A stretch of DNA of 64,000 nucleotides from Lachnoclostridium phytofermentans ISDg (GTDB taxonomy: Bacteria; Bacillota; Clostridia; Lachnospirales; Lachnospiraceae): assembly GCF_000018685.1 (NCBI RefSeq), contig NC_010001.1:1814001-1878000 (forward strand). Direction: 5' to 3'. Under the pieces are notes generated by a model. The model was not told the DNA's origin and made no database searches. It worked only from the letters and a program-made list of their open reading frames with translations. Position numbers and translations under genes: made by a program. Below, piece by piece: positions 26,384 through 34,815 of this stretch (positions are counted from its first letter, which is position 1; each line of letters begins with the position of its first letter).

Positions 26384-27757
26384 ATGAAGATTATTAAAAA
26401 TGGTACTTTAATAAGCCCTCAAAAGATGCTAATAGCAGATATTGCAATACAGAATAACAAAATCATAGAAATTTCTGCAAATATCAATCCTTCCGATGAG
26501 GATGAAGTTTACGATGCCTCAGGGTGCTATGTATTTCCAGGATTTATTGACGGTCATACACACTTTGATATGGATACAGGAACTGCTCATACAGCAGATG
26601 ATTTTATTAGCGGTACCAAGGCTGCAGTGGTCGGAGGAACTACAACAATTGTAGATTTCGCCACACAGGAAAAAGGCCAATCTTTAAAGGAAGCTTATGA
26701 TATCTGGATGAAGAAAGCGAAGGATAAAAGCTCTTGTAATTATCGTTTCCATATGGCAATTACCGATTGGAATGAAACAATAAAAGAAGAAATGAATAAG
26801 ATGCCAGAACTCGGAGTTACCTCCTTTAAGATGTATATGGCATATGACAGTTTACTCTCCAATGATGCTGAAATTCTTGCTTGCTTAAAAAAGATTAAAG
26901 AAATTGATGGAGTTCTTGGAGTTCATTGTGAAAATGGTACTTTAATCAATGAGTTAACAAAAGAAAAGATAGCAGCTGGTGAGACTTCACCAGGTGCTCA
27001 TCCTGCATCAAGACCGGATTATGTTGAGGCAGAGGCTATTAATCGATTAGCTTATATCAGCACTTTAGCCGATCATCCGGTAAATATTGTTCATCTTAGC
27101 TCACTTGCGGGGTTAAATGAAATTAGAAATGCAAGAAAAAGAAATCAGGAAATTACGGTAGAAACTTGTCCACAGTATTTATTATTAGACGATCATTATT
27201 ATAATTTAGATAATTTTGAAGGAGCGAAATATGTAATATCACCTCCTTTAAGAAAAGAAAAAGATAATAAAGCTTTGATTCAGGCGATTGTGGATGGTGA
27301 AATTGATACGATAGCAACCGACCATTGCAGTTTTAATTTTAAAAATGATAAGGAATTAGGAAAAGAAGATTTTCGTAAAATTCCAAATGGTGCTCCGGGA
27401 GTGGAACACAGACCACAACTGATTTATACCTACTTGGTTGAAGAAAGCCGTATTGATGTTATGAGAATGTGTGAGCTGATGTCAACAAATCCAGCAAAGC
27501 GATATGGAATGTATCCAGAAAAAGGAGCATTAGAAGTTGGCAGTGACGCAGATATCGTTATTTTTTCTCCTGATTATGAAGGTGTAATCACAGCGAGTAA
27601 GCAAATACAGAATGTTGATTACACACCATTTGAAGGATTTAAGATAAAAGGACAGGCAAAGAACGTATTTGTTAATGGCGAATGCGTTGTGAAGGATGGA
27701 ACTATTGTAAAAGAAAATCAAGGAACCTATGTATTTGGTCCTAGGAAGAGAGTGTGA
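26384..27757 (+). CDS. hydA: Dihydropyrimidinase/hydantoinase family hydrolase
   Basis: 457-residue cyclic amidohydrolase that opens hydantoin- or dihydropyrimidine-like rings. Binuclear metal site: GHTHFD (HxH at about 56), the carboxylated Lys149 (SFKMYMAYDS), HCEN, IVHLSS and IATDHCSF. In this cluster the substrate is likely a reduced purine or ureido ring rather than dihydrouracil. ATG at 26384 is chosen for GGGG five bases upstream; an ATG ten codons earlier lacks a site. It starts after the ygfK terminator. Confidence 0.92.
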   Translation: MKIIKNGTLISPQKMLIADIAIQNNKIIEISANINPSDEDEVYDASGCYVFPGFIDGHTHFDMDTGTAHTADDFISGTKAAVVGGTTTIVDFATQEKGQSLKEAYDIWMKKAKDKSSCNYRFHMAITDWNETIKEEMNKMPELGVTSFKMYMAYDSLLSNDAEILACLKKIKEIDGVLGVHCENGTLINELTKEKIAAGETSPGAHPASRPDYVEAEAINRLAYISTLADHPVNIVHLSSLAGLNEIRNARKRNQEITVETCPQYLLLDDHYYNLDNFEGAKYVISPPLRKEKDNKALIQAIVDGEIDTIATDHCSFNFKNDKELGKEDFRKIPNGAPGVEHRPQLIYTYLVEESRIDVMRMCELMSTNPAKRYGMYPEKGALEVGSDADIVIFSPDYEGVITASKQIQNVDYTPFEGFKIKGQAKNVFVNGECVVKDGTIVKENQGTYVFGPRKRV

Positions 27758-27880
27758 AAAGATATTCTAAGTCTGCAAAGTACGCCGACTAAGAATATCT
27801 AAGTTTCACACTGCCTACTAATGTGAAAAGAAAATCTAAGTCAGCAAAGTACGCCAACTAAGAATTTCTACGTTTCACAT
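27751..27880. repeat. Tandem pair of long hairpins with conserved loop
   Basis: Hairpin I (27751-27812) pairs AGTGTGAAA with TTTCACACT and GATATTCTAAGTC with GACTAAGAATATC. Hairpin II (27821-27880) is a diverged copy. Both loops contain GCAAAGTACGCC. The first arm overlaps the stop of the hydantoinase gene. The gap lies before the selenium-dependent xanthine dehydrogenase. Confidence 0.8.
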
Positions 27881-27938
27881 AGGAAGAACGCAAGAGCAAC
27901 ATTCTTCACAAGGAATGTGCGTAAGAATGGAGGTAATT

Positions 27939-30488
27939 ATGTATCAAGTGAATATTAACGGCACCATGTATGAGTGCCAAGAAGATAAGAAGCTTTTAGA
28001 TTTCCTTCGATATGATTTAGGTTTTACATCAGCAAAAGATGGTTGTAGTGAAGGTGCTTGTGGTACATGTACAGTGTTGGTAGATGGCAAGAAAGCAAGA
28101 GCTTGTATCTTTACTCTTTCTAAGTTAGCTGGAAAATCAGTAATTACAGTAGAAGGTTTAAGCGATCGTGAAAAAGAAGTATATGTTCATGCTTTTGGAA
28201 ACACAGGAGCAGTGCAATGTGGATTCTGTATTCCTGGTATGGTAATATCAGCAAAATCATTACTTGATAATAACCTAGAACCAACAAGAGAAGAAGTTAA
28301 AAAAGCAATTATGGGTAACATCTGCCGTTGTACTGGTTATGTGAAAATTGAAGATGCTATTTTATTAGCTGCAAAAATGTTCCGTGAAAATTTACCGGTT
28401 CCAGAGGATTCCGGAAATGGTAAGGTTGGAGAACATTTTAAGAGAATTGACGCAGAAGAAAAAGTACTTGGTACTGGTGAATATGTAGATGATATTACCG
28501 TAGAAGGTATGATTTATGCAAAAGCGTTACGTGCAAAATATCCAAGAGCAATCGTTAAAGATATTCGCTTAGAAAAAGCGTTAGCTCATCCAGATTGTGT
28601 ACGCATCCTTACAGCAGAAGATGTTCCTTTTAACAAAACAGGACATATTGTACCTGATTGGGATGTATTAATCGCAAAGGGTGATACTACTAGATATGTT
28701 GGTGATGCCATTGTTTTAGTAGCTTCTACTAAAAAAGAAACCTTAGACGAGATTTTAAATCTTGTAGAAGTTGATTATGAAGAATTAGCACCTCTTACAA
28801 ATCCAGTAGAGGCGATGAAAGAAGATGCTCCAAAGTTACATGAAAAAGGAAATATTTTAACAAGAGAAAGTATTTCCAGAGGTAATGTAGACGAAGCAAT
28901 TAAAAATTCTAAATATGTTGTAACAAACCATTATTCTGTTCCTATGACAGATCATGCGTTCATGGAGCCTGAGTGTGCAATTGGTATCCCAGAAGGTGAA
29001 GGCTTATTAATGTATACTGCTTCTCAATCTGTATACGATGAACAACATGAAATTTCAAGAATGTTAAATATTGATCCTTCCTTAGTTCGTTGTCAGACTA
29101 AATTAGTAGGTGGCGGATTCGGTGGTAAGGAAGATATGAGTGTTCAGCACCATGCCGCATTAATGGCTTATATCACACAGAAACCAGTAAAGGTAAAATT
29201 CTCTAGACAGGAAAGCTTAAATATCCATACAAAGCGTCATGCTATGGAAATGGATATTACTACTGCTTGTGATGAAAATGGTATCTTAACTGCAACAAAA
29301 GCTACAATTATCTCTGACTGTGGTGCATATGCAAGTCTTGGTGGACCAGTATTACAAAGAGCATGTACTCATGCTGGTGGACCATATAATTATCAGAATC
29401 TTGAGGTGACAGGATACTGTGTTTATACCAATAATGTACCTGGTGGAGCATTCCGTGGATTTGGTGTAACTCAAAGCTGTTTTGCTCAGGAACAAAACCT
29501 GAATGAACTTGCAGAAATGGTTGGCATGTCTCCTTGGGAATTCCGTTATAAAAATGCAATTCGTCCTGGTAATGAATTACCTAACGGTCAGATCGCATCA
29601 GATGATACAGCATTTGTAGAATGTTTAGAGGCAGTAAAAGATGCTTTTGAATCTAACAAATATGCAGGTATCGCAGGTTGTATGAAAAACTCTGGTATTG
29701 GTGTAGGTTTACCTGATGTTGGACGTTGTAACTTAAAAGTTGTAGATGGTAAAGTTCATATCTTAACTTCTGCAGCATGTATTGGTCAGGGTATTGGTAA
29801 TGTTATGTTAAGTATGGTATGTGAAACAACTGGCTTAGAGCCATCTAGGATTGTTTACGAACGTGCTGATACAGCAACAACACCAAACTCTGGAACTACA
29901 ACCGCTTCCCGTCAAACTTTATTTGCAGGTGAAGCTGCAAGATGTGCTTCTGAAGATCTAAAAGAAGCTCTTAAGACAAAGACTTTAGAAGAATTAGAAG
30001 GTGAAGTTTTTGAGGGAGTATATAGTGGTGTAACAGATAAGATGGGAGCTGATAAGAAAAATCCTGTCAGCCACGTTGCTTATGGTTATGGTGCTCAGGT
30101 CGTTATTATGGATGAGACGAAAAAGGTAACCAAAGTAGTTGCTGCCCATGATGTTGGTCGTGTTGTGAATCCAAAGGCTTGCTCCGGTCAGATTGAAGGT
30201 GGAGTTGTTATGGGTCTTGGTTATGGATTAACTGAAGATTTTGTTATGGAAGACGGCTATGTAAAAACAAAATATGGTACTCTTGGATTATTTAGAGCAA
30301 CTCAGGCACCTGAGATTGAAGTAATTATGGTTGAAAAAAATGATCCAAATGGACTAGCTTATGGTGCAAAAGGAATTGGTGAAATCTGTACCGTACCAAC
30401 TGCTCCAGCTGCTGCATATGCTGCATATCGCGTAGATGGTAATAGAAGATTTTCTCTACCAATCTCCGACACAGCATACAGAAAATAA
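27939..30488 (+). CDS. xdh: Selenium-dependent xanthine dehydrogenase (Fe-S and Mo domains)
   Basis: 849-residue molybdenum hydroxylase. Residues 1-80 form a plant-type [2Fe-2S] domain (Cys36, 41, 44, 56). Residues 85-150 hold the second [2Fe-2S] cluster (CGFC, NICRCTGY). Residues about 165-849 are the Moco domain with GGGFGGKED, FRGFGVTQS and the catalytic Glu in AYGAKGIGE. There is no FAD domain, as in the XdhD-like selenium-dependent subfamily; electrons must leave through a partner. It probably interconverts xanthine, hypoxanthine or urate. ATG at 27939 has GGAGG five bases upstream. Confidence 0.93.
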   Translation: MYQVNINGTMYECQEDKKLLDFLRYDLGFTSAKDGCSEGACGTCTVLVDGKKARACIFTLSKLAGKSVITVEGLSDREKEVYVHAFGNTGAVQCGFCIPGMVISAKSLLDNNLEPTREEVKKAIMGNICRCTGYVKIEDAILLAAKMFRENLPVPEDSGNGKVGEHFKRIDAEEKVLGTGEYVDDITVEGMIYAKALRAKYPRAIVKDIRLEKALAHPDCVRILTAEDVPFNKTGHIVPDWDVLIAKGDTTRYVGDAIVLVASTKKETLDEILNLVEVDYEELAPLTNPVEAMKEDAPKLHEKGNILTRESISRGNVDEAIKNSKYVVTNHYSVPMTDHAFMEPECAIGIPEGEGLLMYTASQSVYDEQHEISRMLNIDPSLVRCQTKLVGGGFGGKEDMSVQHHAALMAYITQKPVKVKFSRQESLNIHTKRHAMEMDITTACDENGILTATKATIISDCGAYASLGGPVLQRACTHAGGPYNYQNLEVTGYCVYTNNVPGGAFRGFGVTQSCFAQEQNLNELAEMVGMSPWEFRYKNAIRPGNELPNGQIASDDTAFVECLEAVKDAFESNKYAGIAGCMKNSGIGVGLPDVGRCNLKVVDGKVHILTSAACIGQGIGNVMLSMVCETTGLEPSRIVYERADTATTPNSGTTTASRQTLFAGEAARCASEDLKEALKTKTLEELEGEVFEGVYSGVTDKMGADKKNPVSHVAYGYGAQVVIMDETKKVTKVVAAHDVGRVVNPKACSGQIEGGVVMGLGYGLTEDFVMEDGYVKTKYGTLGLFRATQAPEIEVIMVEKNDPNGLAYGAKGIGEICTVPTAPAAAYAAYRVDGNRRFSLPISDTAYRK

Positions 30489-30554
30489 ATTCATGTTGTT
30501 TATTACTTTGCAAAAGTATTAGCATAAACAAAAAACAAGTAAAGAGGAATGGAT

Positions 30555-31838
30555 ATGGCAAATGATAATAGAAAGTTAGGTGCTGGTGAAGTTGTTCCTT
30601 TAGCTTTACAGCACGTAGTAGCCATGGTAGTAGGCTGCGTTACAGTTCCAACAATTCTTGGAACTGCTGGGGGAATTGGTAGCGATGATTTAGTTATTAT
30701 GATGCAGGCTTCACTACTTTGTGCAGCGATTGCAATCTTGATTCATGCATTTGGAAAATTTGGAGTTGGATGTAAACTTCCAGTAATTATTGGTAGTGGT
30801 TTTGCATTCATCCCTACCCTTACCAGTATTGTTAAGACAGATGGAATGTCTGGTGTATTAGGTGCACAATTAATTGGTGCTTTGGTTGGTATTTTGGTTG
30901 GTCTTAGCTTTAAAAAGATTCGATTTTTATTCCCACCAATTGTTACAGCTTCCGTTGTATTAACCGTAGGTATTTCCCTTTATGGAACCGCTGTAAAATA
31001 TATGGCGGGTGGAGAAAAGAGTCCGATCTTTGGAACTCCAAAAGCTTGGATTGTAGCACTCATTACCTTAGGTTCTGTATTATTCTTTTCACAATTTTGT
31101 AAAGGAATTTTAAAAGTATCAGCGACTCTTTTAGGGTTAATTATTGGATATGTAGTTGCAGCTTGTTTAGGAATGGTAGATTTTACAAGAGTTGCAAATG
31201 CAGCGGTTGTTGCTCTACCAAAACCATTCCATTTTGGTCTTAGCTTTTCCGTTGGTGGAATTGTATCCATGATTATTATATTTGTAATCAATTCCATACA
31301 GGATATTGGACAATTTGAAGCAACAACAGCAGGAGCATTTAACCGTAAAGCAACAGATAAGGAATTATCCGGTGGTATTATTGGAAATAATATCTCAAGT
31401 GCTATTGGTGCAATCTTAGGTGGTACTCCAAATGCTACTTGCGGACAAAACGTAGGAATTGTAGTTACTACAAATGTAACAGATCGAATTGTATTTGTTG
31501 TTTCAGCTTTGATTATTATGGTAACTGCATTAATACCAAAGCTTGCAGAAATCTTTTTAACTATTCCACTACCAGTACTTGGTGGTGCAACAATTACTGT
31601 ATTCGGAAGTATTGCTATGACAGGTGTTAGAATGCTTTCTGGTGCTGGTTTAACCCCAAGAAATTTATCCATAGCTGGTCTTTCTGTTGCATTAGCAGTT
31701 GGTTTATCAAGAACTCCTGGTGCATTTGAGAGTTGTCCTGAAGTAATCAGAATGATCTTTGGTGGAAGTGAAATTGTTATTGTAGCATTAATCGCTATTG
31801 TATTAAACCTAATTTTACCTAAGGAAAAACAATCCTAG
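30555..31838 (+). CDS. NCS2 family nucleobase:cation symporter (xanthine/uracil permease)
   Basis: 427-residue membrane protein with about 12-14 hydrophobic segments. The NCS2 signature is present as GQNVGIVVTT, with QDIGQFEATT upstream. Family members import xanthine, urate or uracil; the context favours a purine. The start is at 30555 because AGAGG lies seven bases upstream; the ATG at 30549 would be only two bases from it. 66 bp after xdh. Confidence 0.92.
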   Translation: MANDNRKLGAGEVVPLALQHVVAMVVGCVTVPTILGTAGGIGSDDLVIMMQASLLCAAIAILIHAFGKFGVGCKLPVIIGSGFAFIPTLTSIVKTDGMSGVLGAQLIGALVGILVGLSFKKIRFLFPPIVTASVVLTVGISLYGTAVKYMAGGEKSPIFGTPKAWIVALITLGSVLFFSQFCKGILKVSATLLGLIIGYVVAACLGMVDFTRVANAAVVALPKPFHFGLSFSVGGIVSMIIIFVINSIQDIGQFEATTAGAFNRKATDKELSGGIIGNNISSAIGAILGGTPNATCGQNVGIVVTTNVTDRIVFVVSALIIMVTALIPKLAEIFLTIPLPVLGGATITVFGSIAMTGVRMLSGAGLTPRNLSIAGLSVALAVGLSRTPGAFESCPEVIRMIFGGSEIVIVALIAIVLNLILPKEKQS

Positions 31839-31859
31839 AGATTACTTTGAAAGTAGGTA

Positions 31860-31886
31860 CCATGGTGTCACAAAGTGGCACCATGG
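31860..31886. repeat. 12-bp hairpin after the permease gene
   Basis: CCATGGTGTCAC pairs with GTGGCACCATGG around AAA, one G-U pair. A wider GAGATTA/TAATCTC pair encloses it. No T-run follows. Confidence 0.6.
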
Positions 31887-32059
31887 AAATATGTATACTA
31901 ATCTCTGATGAAAACTTACTAAAAAATTCTCACATAAAGCCATATGTTCAGAATGTAAACATGTTTTACTTTCTCCTCATTTTTTTAGAAGTTATATAAT
32001 CGAGATTAATTTATCACATTATTTTACACAGTAACTTGTACAAAAGCACTAATTAAAAA

Positions 32060-32091
32060 GGCGCTAAACGCCAGAATTGAGGTTAGGTATT
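32060..32091 (+). promoter_or_regulatory. Hairpin-plus-Shine-Dalgarno element of ygeX
   Basis: GGCG, loop CTAAA and CGCC (32060-32072), then AGAATTGAGGTTAGG and ATG at 32092. The AGAATTGAGGTT block is identical to that before ssnA. Confidence 0.6.
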
Positions 32092-33312
32092 ATGAAAGAA
32101 ACATTTAAAAGTGTATTTTATCCAAGAAATAATAATGAAAAATCAAATATTGATTTTTTAAACTTCGAGGAAGCAGGTAAAGCTCATGCATTCCATGCAA
32201 GCTTTCCAGTTTATAGCGAAACTCCATTAGCTGAGCTTAAGAACTTAGCGAAAGAAATTGGTGTGAAAAATATTCATGTGAAAGATGAATCTTACCGTTT
32301 CGGTTTAAATGCGTTTAAAGTATTAGGTGGATCTTATGCGATTGGACGCTTAATTGCTGATAAAATTGGAGAAGATATCAAGAATTTAACAGCAACTAAA
32401 ATGATATCAAAAGAAATAAAAGATAAAACAGGAGATATGGTATTCGTAACAGCTACCGATGGTAACCATGGACGTGGTGTTGCTTGGACAGCAAATCAGT
32501 TAAACCAAAAATCCGTAGTTTACATGCCAAAGGGATCTGCTATTGAAAGATTAAATAACATCCTCGCAGAAGGTTCTGAAGCTTCTATCACTGATATGAA
32601 TTACGATGAAGCTGTTCGTCTTGCAGATAAGAATGCAAAAGAAAAAGGCTGGATTGTAATTCAGGATACTGCATGGGAAGGCTATGAGGATATTCCTACA
32701 TGGATCATGCAGGGTTACATGACATTAGGTTATGAAATTGTAAAGCAATTAGAAGAGACAAAAGCTGAAGCTCCAACACACATCTTCTTACAAGCAGGAG
32801 TTGGTTCTTTAGCTGGCGCTATCTGTGGATTCTTTGCAAATTACTATAAAGGAAATCAACCAAAGATCGTGGTTGTAGAGCCAAACAAAGCAGACTGTAT
32901 CTATCGTACTGCTGAAGCAAACGATGGTAAGCTTCACTTTGTAACTGGTGACTTAAATACAATCATGGCAGGTTTAGCTTGTGGCGAACCAAATAGCATT
33001 GGATGGGATGTATTAAAGGATTATGCAGATGCATTTATCTCTTGCCCAGATTATGTAGCAGCAGATGGTATGCGTGTAATGGCTAGTCCATTAGATGGTG
33101 ACAAGAAGGTTGTATCTGGAGAAAGTGGTGCAGCTACTCTTGGTTGCGTTTACAATATCTTAACAGATGATTCTCTTGTAGATTTAAAGGGGAAATTAGG
33201 TCTTAATGAAGATTCTAGATTACTATTCATCTCTACTGAAGGTGATACAGACAAAGAAAATTATCGTAATGTTGTATGGAATGGTAAAGACACACGTTTC
33301 GATGCAGAATAA
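32092..33312 (+). CDS. ygeX: Diaminopropionate ammonia-lyase
   Basis: 406-residue fold-type II PLP enzyme that converts 2,3-diaminopropionate to pyruvate and two ammonia. PLP lysine is Lys76 in RFGLNAFKVLGG. ATDGNHGRGVAWTA and the Gly-rich QAGVGSLAGA phosphate-binding loop are present. It yields energy-linked pyruvate at the end of the cluster's pathway and releases 2-aminoacrylate, the RidA substrate. Start ATG 32092 follows the hairpin element. Confidence 0.95.
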   Translation: MKETFKSVFYPRNNNEKSNIDFLNFEEAGKAHAFHASFPVYSETPLAELKNLAKEIGVKNIHVKDESYRFGLNAFKVLGGSYAIGRLIADKIGEDIKNLTATKMISKEIKDKTGDMVFVTATDGNHGRGVAWTANQLNQKSVVYMPKGSAIERLNNILAEGSEASITDMNYDEAVRLADKNAKEKGWIVIQDTAWEGYEDIPTWIMQGYMTLGYEIVKQLEETKAEAPTHIFLQAGVGSLAGAICGFFANYYKGNQPKIVVVEPNKADCIYRTAEANDGKLHFVTGDLNTIMAGLACGEPNSIGWDVLKDYADAFISCPDYVAADGMRVMASPLDGDKKVVSGESGAATLGCVYNILTDDSLVDLKGKLGLNEDSRLLFISTEGDTDKENYRNVVWNGKDTRFDAE

Positions 33313-33406
33313 TGTGAAATAAAACGATTTCATATTTCATGTTTAAACGGTATTCAATCTGCAAGCAGATGGAATATGCACCGGGTATAAGAAAGGAGAT
33401 AAAACA

Positions 33407-34591
33407 ATGCTTAAAGGAAATAGAGAACAAGAATTAATAGAGTTAGCACAGAAAATGATACAGGCAAAAAGCTATTCAGGAGAGGAAAAACAAGCTGCTG
33501 AGACAATAGGTGAATTCTGTAAAGCAAATGGATTTGATGATGTTATTTATGATAGATATGGTAATGTAATCGGAATTATCAAAGGAAATCGTCCAGGTCC
33601 AAAGGTATTATTTGATGGACATATTGATACAGTACCTGTATCTGATGAGAGCAAGTGGACACAAAAACCATTTGCTGGAGAAATTGTAGACGGTAAGTTA
33701 TATGGCCGTGGTACATCCGATATGAAGGGTGCAGTTTCTGCATTTACAGCAGCTGCAAAATACTTTGCAGAAGATACCAACCGTGATTTCGCTGGTGAAA
33801 TCCTTATTGCTGGTGTTGTTCATGAAGAGTGCTTTGAAGGTATCGCTGCACGTGAAATCTCCAAAAACTTCAAACCAGATTACGTAATCATTGGCGAAGC
33901 AAGTCAATTAAACGTTAAAATTGGTCAGCGTGGACGTGGAGAGATCGTAGTTGAGACATTTGGTAAACCAGCTCACTCTGCAAATCCTGAAAAAGGAATT
34001 AACGCTGTTTATAAAATGAGTAAGGTAATTAATGCGATTAGAGACTTAGTTCCTACAGAGCACCCAGTATTAGGCAAGGGTATCTTAGAGTTAACAGACA
34101 TTAAATCTGCACCATATCCTGGAGCTTCTGTAGTTCCTGAATATTGCCGTGCAACTTATGATCGTCGTTTATTAGTTGGTGAGACTAAGGAATCTGTTAT
34201 TGCTCCAATTAGGGAGTTATTAGATAAATTAATGGCAGAAGATTCAGAATTAAAGGCTAAAGTTTCTTATGCTGTAGGCGAAGAAATGTGCTACACAGGA
34301 AATAAAATCGAAGGCGAAAGATTCTTCCCTGGCTGGTTATATGATCAAGATGAAGCTTGGGTTCAGGCAGTTGTAAAAGAACTTAACAACGCTGGATTCA
34401 ATCCAGAGATTACACAGTATAATTTCTGTACTAATGGTTCTCATTATGCAGGAGAAGCAGGTATTAAGACATTAGGTATCGGACCTTCCCGCGAGAATTT
34501 AGCTCATACTGTTGATGAGTATATCGAAATAGAGCAACTTACAAAAGTATGTGAATGCTACTATGGTGTAATGAAAGCGTTATTAGTATAA
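33407..34591 (+). CDS. ygeY: YgeY family M20-type hydrolase
   Basis: 394-residue zinc aminoacylase/peptidase-like enzyme of the selenium-metabolism-linked YgeY family. Metal ligands lie in DGHIDTVP (about 70), GRGTSDMKG, HEECFEG and the late AHTVDEY. It probably removes a carbamoyl/acyl group from a diamino acid intermediate before YgeX acts (inference from cluster logic). AAAGGAG lies eight bases before the ATG. Followed by a strong terminator. Confidence 0.93.
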   Translation: MLKGNREQELIELAQKMIQAKSYSGEEKQAAETIGEFCKANGFDDVIYDRYGNVIGIIKGNRPGPKVLFDGHIDTVPVSDESKWTQKPFAGEIVDGKLYGRGTSDMKGAVSAFTAAAKYFAEDTNRDFAGEILIAGVVHEECFEGIAAREISKNFKPDYVIIGEASQLNVKIGQRGRGEIVVETFGKPAHSANPEKGINAVYKMSKVINAIRDLVPTEHPVLGKGILELTDIKSAPYPGASVVPEYCRATYDRRLLVGETKESVIAPIRELLDKLMAEDSELKAKVSYAVGEEMCYTGNKIEGERFFPGWLYDQDEAWVQAVVKELNNAGFNPEITQYNFCTNGSHYAGEAGIKTLGIGPSRENLAHTVDEYIEIEQLTKVCECYYGVMKALLV

Positions 34592-34640
34592 TAAGTTAAT
34601 TAATAAAGACGAATCATTATTACGCGGATACTTTATTAAA

Positions 34641-34679
34641 ACAAGGAAAAGTTCGCGAAGCGTACTTTTCCTTGTTTTT
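34641..34679 (+). terminator. Intrinsic terminator after ygeY
   Basis: ACAAGGAAAAGT pairs with ACTTTTCCTTGT, inner CGC/GCG around GAA, followed by TTTTTA. Confidence 0.9.
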
Positions 34680-34751
34680 AAACCAGAGAATTTTTATTAT
34701 AAAAACGACTTATAAAAGTCTAGTTTATTTAAAGAATATTTGGATGAAATG

Positions 34752-34776
34752 TCACAATGAAGAATGTTCATTGTGA
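34752..34776. promoter_or_regulatory. 9-bp perfect inverted repeat upstream of the D-aminoacylase
   Basis: TCACAATGA and TCATTGTGA around a 7-base loop, about 40 bp before the gene start. It could be an operator or a leader hairpin. Confidence 0.45.
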
Positions 34777-34815
34777 TGATTTCTTTCTAACTTCTTTTGA
34801 AAGGAAGTGTGACTT

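Noticed and set aside
30980..31672. 230-residue open frame on the minus strand
   Set aside because: It lies wholly antisense to the NCS2 permease, which has clear family motifs and membrane pattern. No ribosome site or recognisable domain is seen.
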